Of a stretch of DNA of 23,101 nucleotides, positions 20,851 to 23,101 are shown in pieces. The stretch lies in IMG/VR virus record IMGVR_UViG_3300047552_002215, positions 1 through 23,101 of that record; one strand, 5' to 3'. Source of the DNA: a virus. Each line of letters opens with the position of its first letter. Positions within the stretch are counted from its first letter, which is position 1. The translations under genes and the position numbers were made by a program. The notes below the pieces were generated by a model. That model saw only the letters and a list, made by a program, of their open reading frames with translations, searched no databases and was not told where the DNA came from.

Positions 20851-21623
20851 AACTCACAAAATCCAATTATTACTCACTCACTAATAAATATATTTCTAAC
20901 TCAAAGTTAGGTGACTTTATCAAAGATAAAAATTATTTTTATCAGAAACATATTGCCGGAACTATACCCCACGAAGTTACTGACCCCATGATTATTGGCA
21001 GTGCTGTTGATACATGGCTCACACAAGGAGAAAAAAAATTCCGCGAAGATTATATCTTAGTTTCGCGCCGGAGTGATAAAGATGGCGACTATGAACATCA
21101 GCTTAATCCTACAATGTATGCCAAGATTGAGAAAATGTGCCGGAGAGTTGAGTCACAGGATGCTTATAAACAACTCAAAGGATCTAAGAGGCAGGTTATA
21201 TTACAAAAAGACATACCACTTGGTCAGTTTGAAGGTATTTGTGGAATGGTAGACTTCTTAAAAATCAAAGATGATGTAGCTTATATTATTGATTTAAAAA
21301 CGTCAGAGACTATTGATACTAAAAAATATCACTATCATGCTCTTTCCTATAACTATTATAGACAGATGGCATTTTATACTTTATTAGTAAAACATACTTA
21401 TCCGGAGGTTCAGGAAGTTGTTTGTCGGCACTTAGTGGTTGAGAAAGATCCTAATGAAATTTATACCTGCCGGACTTTTATTTTGTCTAATGAGCGCATT
21501 GAAGAAGAAATAGATTTCATTAATCTAAAGCTTAATGAAATACAACTAGAAACCAAGTGGCTCCCAAACAACTGCTCTTGGGATCAAGCAGAAACTATCG
21601 GCGCCCTAACCGAAGAATTTTAA
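20847..21623 (+). CDS. PD-(D/E)XK nuclease, RecB/Cas4/exonuclease VIII type
   Basis: This 258-residue protein shows the catalytic set D136 in GMVDFLKI, D149 and K151 in IIDLKTSE, and QMAFY at 173-177 (the QxxxY motif of the RecB/Cas4 group). The N-terminal GSAVD at 51-55 takes the place of the GxxxH/D helix motif. There is no four-Cys iron-sulfur cluster as in Cas4, so a phage recombination exonuclease is more likely. It is flanked by an OB-fold gene and NinG, as in recombination modules. No single-strand annealing protein is seen in the window. Confidence 0.85.
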   Translation: MKLTKSNYYSLTNKYISNSKLGDFIKDKNYFYQKHIAGTIPHEVTDPMIIGSAVDTWLTQGEKKFREDYILVSRRSDKDGDYEHQLNPTMYAKIEKMCRRVESQDAYKQLKGSKRQVILQKDIPLGQFEGICGMVDFLKIKDDVAYIIDLKTSETIDTKKYHYHALSYNYYRQMAFYTLLVKHTYPEVQEVVCRHLVVEKDPNEIYTCRTFILSNERIEEEIDFINLKLNEIQLETKWLPNNCSWDQAETIGALTEEF

Positions 21624-21633
21624 TTTTAATAAT

Positions 21634-21699
21634 ATGGAACTAATAATGTTTATTTGTATTGGTCTATTAATTTGGATCGCTGTAATAATAAATTTATGA
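21634..21699 (+). CDS. 21-residue hydrophobic peptide
   Basis: ATG 21634 encodes MELIMFICIGLLIWIAVIIN and one more Leu, essentially one membrane helix. The stop TGA lies inside the first 40-bp repeat and overlaps the next ATG. Whether it is translated is uncertain, but spacing and coupling fit. Confidence 0.45.
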   Translation: MELIMFICIGLLIWIAVIINL

Positions 21700-21729
21700 A
21701 CCCATTAGGCTATATAAAATTAAATAAAA
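21690..21729 (+). repeat. 40-bp direct repeat, left copy
   Basis: These 40 bases recur at 22866-22905 with one mismatch (21710 C, 22886 A). Both copies contain ATGAACCCATTAGG and start a reading frame MNPLGYIKLNK. The two copies are 1176 bp apart and enclose the C5-methyltransferase and ninG genes. Confidence 0.9.
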
Positions 21730-21740
21730 AAGTATTATGA
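21696..21740 (+). pseudogene. 14-codon fragment, duplicated 5' end of the last gene
   Basis: The frame MNPLGYIKLNKKVL stops at a TGA that overlaps the next ATG (21737). Its first 11 residues are identical to the start of the gene at 22872, after which it diverges. It is therefore probably a remnant of that gene left by an insertion or duplication, now serving at most as a coupling leader for the methyltransferase. Confidence 0.65.
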
Positions 21741-22351
21741 AGATATTAAACCTTTACGCAGGAATAGGTGGAAATAGAAAACTATGGGGTGATGACCACC
21801 AAATTACTGCCGTTGAATATAAGACAGAGATAGCTAAAATTTATCAAGACTTCTTTCCTAACGACACAGTGATAGTGGCTGACGCTCATCAATACCTTTT
21901 AGACCACTTCGAAGAGTTTGATTTTATTTGGAGTAGCCCACCTTGCCCAAGCCATAGCCATATAAGAAAAGAATTAGCCGTTGAGGCGCGGGGACAAAAT
22001 AAACCTATTTATCCTGATATGAAACTTTACGAAGAGATACTTTTATTACAAGGATATTTTAAAGGCAAGTTTTGTGTTGAAAATGTAGTTAGTTGGTATA
22101 AACCATTAATAGCTCCCCAAGAATTAAATAAACATTACTTTTGGTGCAACTTTCTTGTTAATAGATTTAGTATTAAAAGTCGTGGACACCAATTAGATAT
22201 TAAAAAGCTTGAAGAATTTAAGGGTTTTGACCTTTCTAAATATAGTGGAGTTGATAAACGCTTGTTGCTTAGGAATTGTGTTGAACCTGAAACAGGGCTT
22301 CATATTTTAGAATGTGCTTTAGGACTTAATAAACAAAAGTCATTAATTTAA
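21737..22351 (+). CDS. C5 DNA cytosine methyltransferase, short, no clear target domain
   Basis: This 204-residue protein shows motif I NLYAGIGG (5-12), E27 at the end of strand 2, motif IV SSPPCPSHS with catalytic C70, and motif VI VENV (114-117). A C-terminal RNCVEPETGLHILECAL replaces the usual motif IX-X text. It would methylate cytosine in DNA. The length is well below the usual 300 or more residues, and the target-recognition region (after about 130) is reduced, so specificity may be relaxed or unusual. It may shield phage DNA from host restriction. Its ATG overlaps the fragment upstream, and it lies inside the repeat-bounded cassette. Confidence 0.85.
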   Translation: MKILNLYAGIGGNRKLWGDDHQITAVEYKTEIAKIYQDFFPNDTVIVADAHQYLLDHFEEFDFIWSSPPCPSHSHIRKELAVEARGQNKPIYPDMKLYEEILLLQGYFKGKFCVENVVSWYKPLIAPQELNKHYFWCNFLVNRFSIKSRGHQLDIKKLEEFKGFDLSKYSGVDKRLLLRNCVEPETGLHILECALGLNKQKSLI

Positions 22352-22359
22352 AAAATAAT

Positions 22360-22875
22360 ATGGTAAAGACTTGTCGCTTTAACCAATGCCCAGAACCAAG
22401 ATACTATAACTCCTCACTCTGTAAAAAACACTACTATCAACATCAGAAAGACCTTAAAAAAGAAAAAGCCATTAAAAAGTTAGAGAATAAGAAACTCACT
22501 AAGAAGTATCAAGAGAGTATTAAGAAGACGCTTTTTAATAAGGCTTGGAAACTTATCAGTGAAGAAGTTAGGAAGTCAGGAGCAGATGAGTTCGGAATTC
22601 AAACCTGCTATACGTGTGGAGACCGGAAACCTTGGAAAGAGATGCACTGCTCTCATAGATATCACGGAAGATTAGACCTTGATTACAGGAATTTAAAGCC
22701 CTCGTGCGTATGTTGTAATACTTATTTGCACGGTAACCTCGGAAATTATGAGCGTCACCTTATCAAAGATTACGGGCTGGAGTGGGCTGAACAACTAGCA
22801 AGAGATGCCAACCAACATAAAGGTTACTCACTCGAAGACCTTAAAAGAATAATTAATGAGCTTCAAAATTTATGA
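22360..22875 (+). CDS. ninG: NinG/Rap-like recombination protein
   Basis: This 171-residue protein has an N-terminal zinc knuckle (C5, C10, C21, H24), a basic helix (about 30-65), then the NinG-type nuclease-like finger: C83 and C86 in CYTCGDRKPW, C97 and H99 in MHCSHRYHGRLDLDYRN, and the SCVCCN group at 115-120. It continues HGNLGNYERHLIKDYGLEWA as in lambda NinG. In lambda, NinG (Rap) stimulates recombination with Orf and Red, which fits the exonuclease nearby. Its last codons (Asn-Leu-stop) are part of the right 40-bp repeat, overlapping the next gene by 4 bases. Confidence 0.85.
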   Translation: MVKTCRFNQCPEPRYYNSSLCKKHYYQHQKDLKKEKAIKKLENKKLTKKYQESIKKTLFNKAWKLISEEVRKSGADEFGIQTCYTCGDRKPWKEMHCSHRYHGRLDLDYRNLKPSCVCCNTYLHGNLGNYERHLIKDYGLEWAEQLARDANQHKGYSLEDLKRIINELQNL

Positions 22876-22905
22876 ACCCATTAGGATATATAAAATTAAA
22901 TAAAA
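22866..22905 (+). repeat. 40-bp direct repeat, right copy
   Basis: Second copy of the repeat at 21690-21729, with one mismatch. It spans the ninG stop and the start of the last gene. Here the reading frame continues beyond the repeat, unlike the left copy, so this is the intact gene start. Confidence 0.9.
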
Positions 22906-23101
22906 GACGAGGTTTAGAAGATATTAAAAAGATGGTAGCGGAGAATGATTGGAATAATGGAGTTGAAGATACTGGTTATACTTCTGTGGACATCCTAACC
23001 AAAGAAGATTGGAATGTTACAGAGTATTTAACTCCTTCAGGTGGATTGATAAAGATTTCCAATAACGATGAGTGGTGGAAGCTTAAGCCAATGCCTAAAG
23101 A
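22872..23101 (+). CDS. unknown early protein, C-terminus cut by window edge
   Basis: The frame opens MNPLGYIKLNKRRGLEDIKK and stays open to the end of the window, 76 full codons. Further text is DWNNGVEDTGYTSVDILTKE and SNNDEWWKLKPMP, with no motif I recognise. Its start is coupled to the ninG stop (ATGA), and its first 40 bases belong to the right direct repeat. A truncated copy of its start lies upstream of the methyltransferase. Confidence 0.6.
   Translation, partial: MNPLGYIKLNKRRGLEDIKKMVAENDWNNGVEDTGYTSVDILTKEDWNVTEYLTPSGGLIKISNNDEWWKLKPMPK

Noticed and set aside
20847-21623. Cas4-type nuclease linked to CRISPR
   Set aside because: The PD-(D/E)XK and QxxxY motifs fit, but the four-Cys iron-sulfur cluster and any cas neighbour are absent.
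1-23101. tRNA genes, CRISPR arrays, insertion sequences
   Set aside because: No cloverleaf with a TTCGA arm, no regularly spaced repeats and no transposase motif were seen by eye.
1-23101. Recoded stop codons (as in some phages or Patescibacteria)
   Set aside because: TAA, TAG and TGA all end well-bounded genes here, and no conserved domain reads through an in-frame stop.

Overview
The window is a 23.1 kb piece of an AT-rich tailed-bacteriophage (Caudoviricetes) genome. The head-gene order terminase small subunit, terminase large subunit, portal, scaffold-like protein, decoration-like protein and major capsid protein all reads on the minus strand. A divergent plus-strand block carries small early genes and DNA-metabolism genes. 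Both window ends cut through genes, so this is not a complete genome. No tail tube, tape measure, lysis or integrase gene is visible. The host cannot be named from sequence alone. Promoters match the sigma70 consensus (TTGACA/TATAAT), TGA is an ordinary stop, and most starts lack a clear Shine-Dalgarno, having A/T-rich leaders instead. Consensus -35/-10 boxes argue against a Bacteroidota-type promoter system.

Late block, minus strand, 13087 down to 1: terS, terL, portal, a small coiled-coil protein, scaffold-like protein, two unknown proteins, decoration-like protein and major capsid protein. These are followed by short beta-rich proteins, two of them with N-terminal membrane anchors, a long coiled-coil protein, three translationally coupled SAM-methyltransferase-like genes and a truncated HNH endonuclease gene. 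The gaps in front of the scaffold gene, the decoration/capsid pair and the FCCH-like gene each hold strong hairpins, as does the leader before terS.

Divergent switch, about 13088-14660: leftward and rightward promoters, an operator-like inverted repeat over the rightward -35, a small HNH gene ending at a bidirectional terminator, then an AT-rich non-coding stretch with a perfect DnaA box, a 17-bp direct repeat and two strong tandem promoters.

Early block, plus strand, 14650-23101: a structured leader RNA and a run of small genes (two of 43-46 codons), a terminator, a GC-rich repeat cluster, and a consensus promoter followed by an attenuator-like leader. Next come an SF3 helicase, a CHC2 zinc-finger protein, a C2H2-like protein, a second promoter/structured leader driving an HTH protein, an acidic mini-protein, an OB-fold-like ssDNA-binding candidate, a DUF1660-like mini-protein, a PD-(D/E)XK exonuclease, a C5 DNA methyltransferase, NinG and a truncated last gene. 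The methyltransferase-ninG pair lies between two near-identical 40-bp direct repeats, which looks like a recently acquired cassette.

The most unusual features are the three early leaders that fold into long stems at or close behind a consensus promoter, the repeat-bounded cassette, a TTATCAA-N-TTGATAA palindrome shared between an in-gene repeat and an intergenic site, the membrane-anchored LG(A/S)RTD proteins, and a primase-type zinc finger with no primase catalytic domain in the window.
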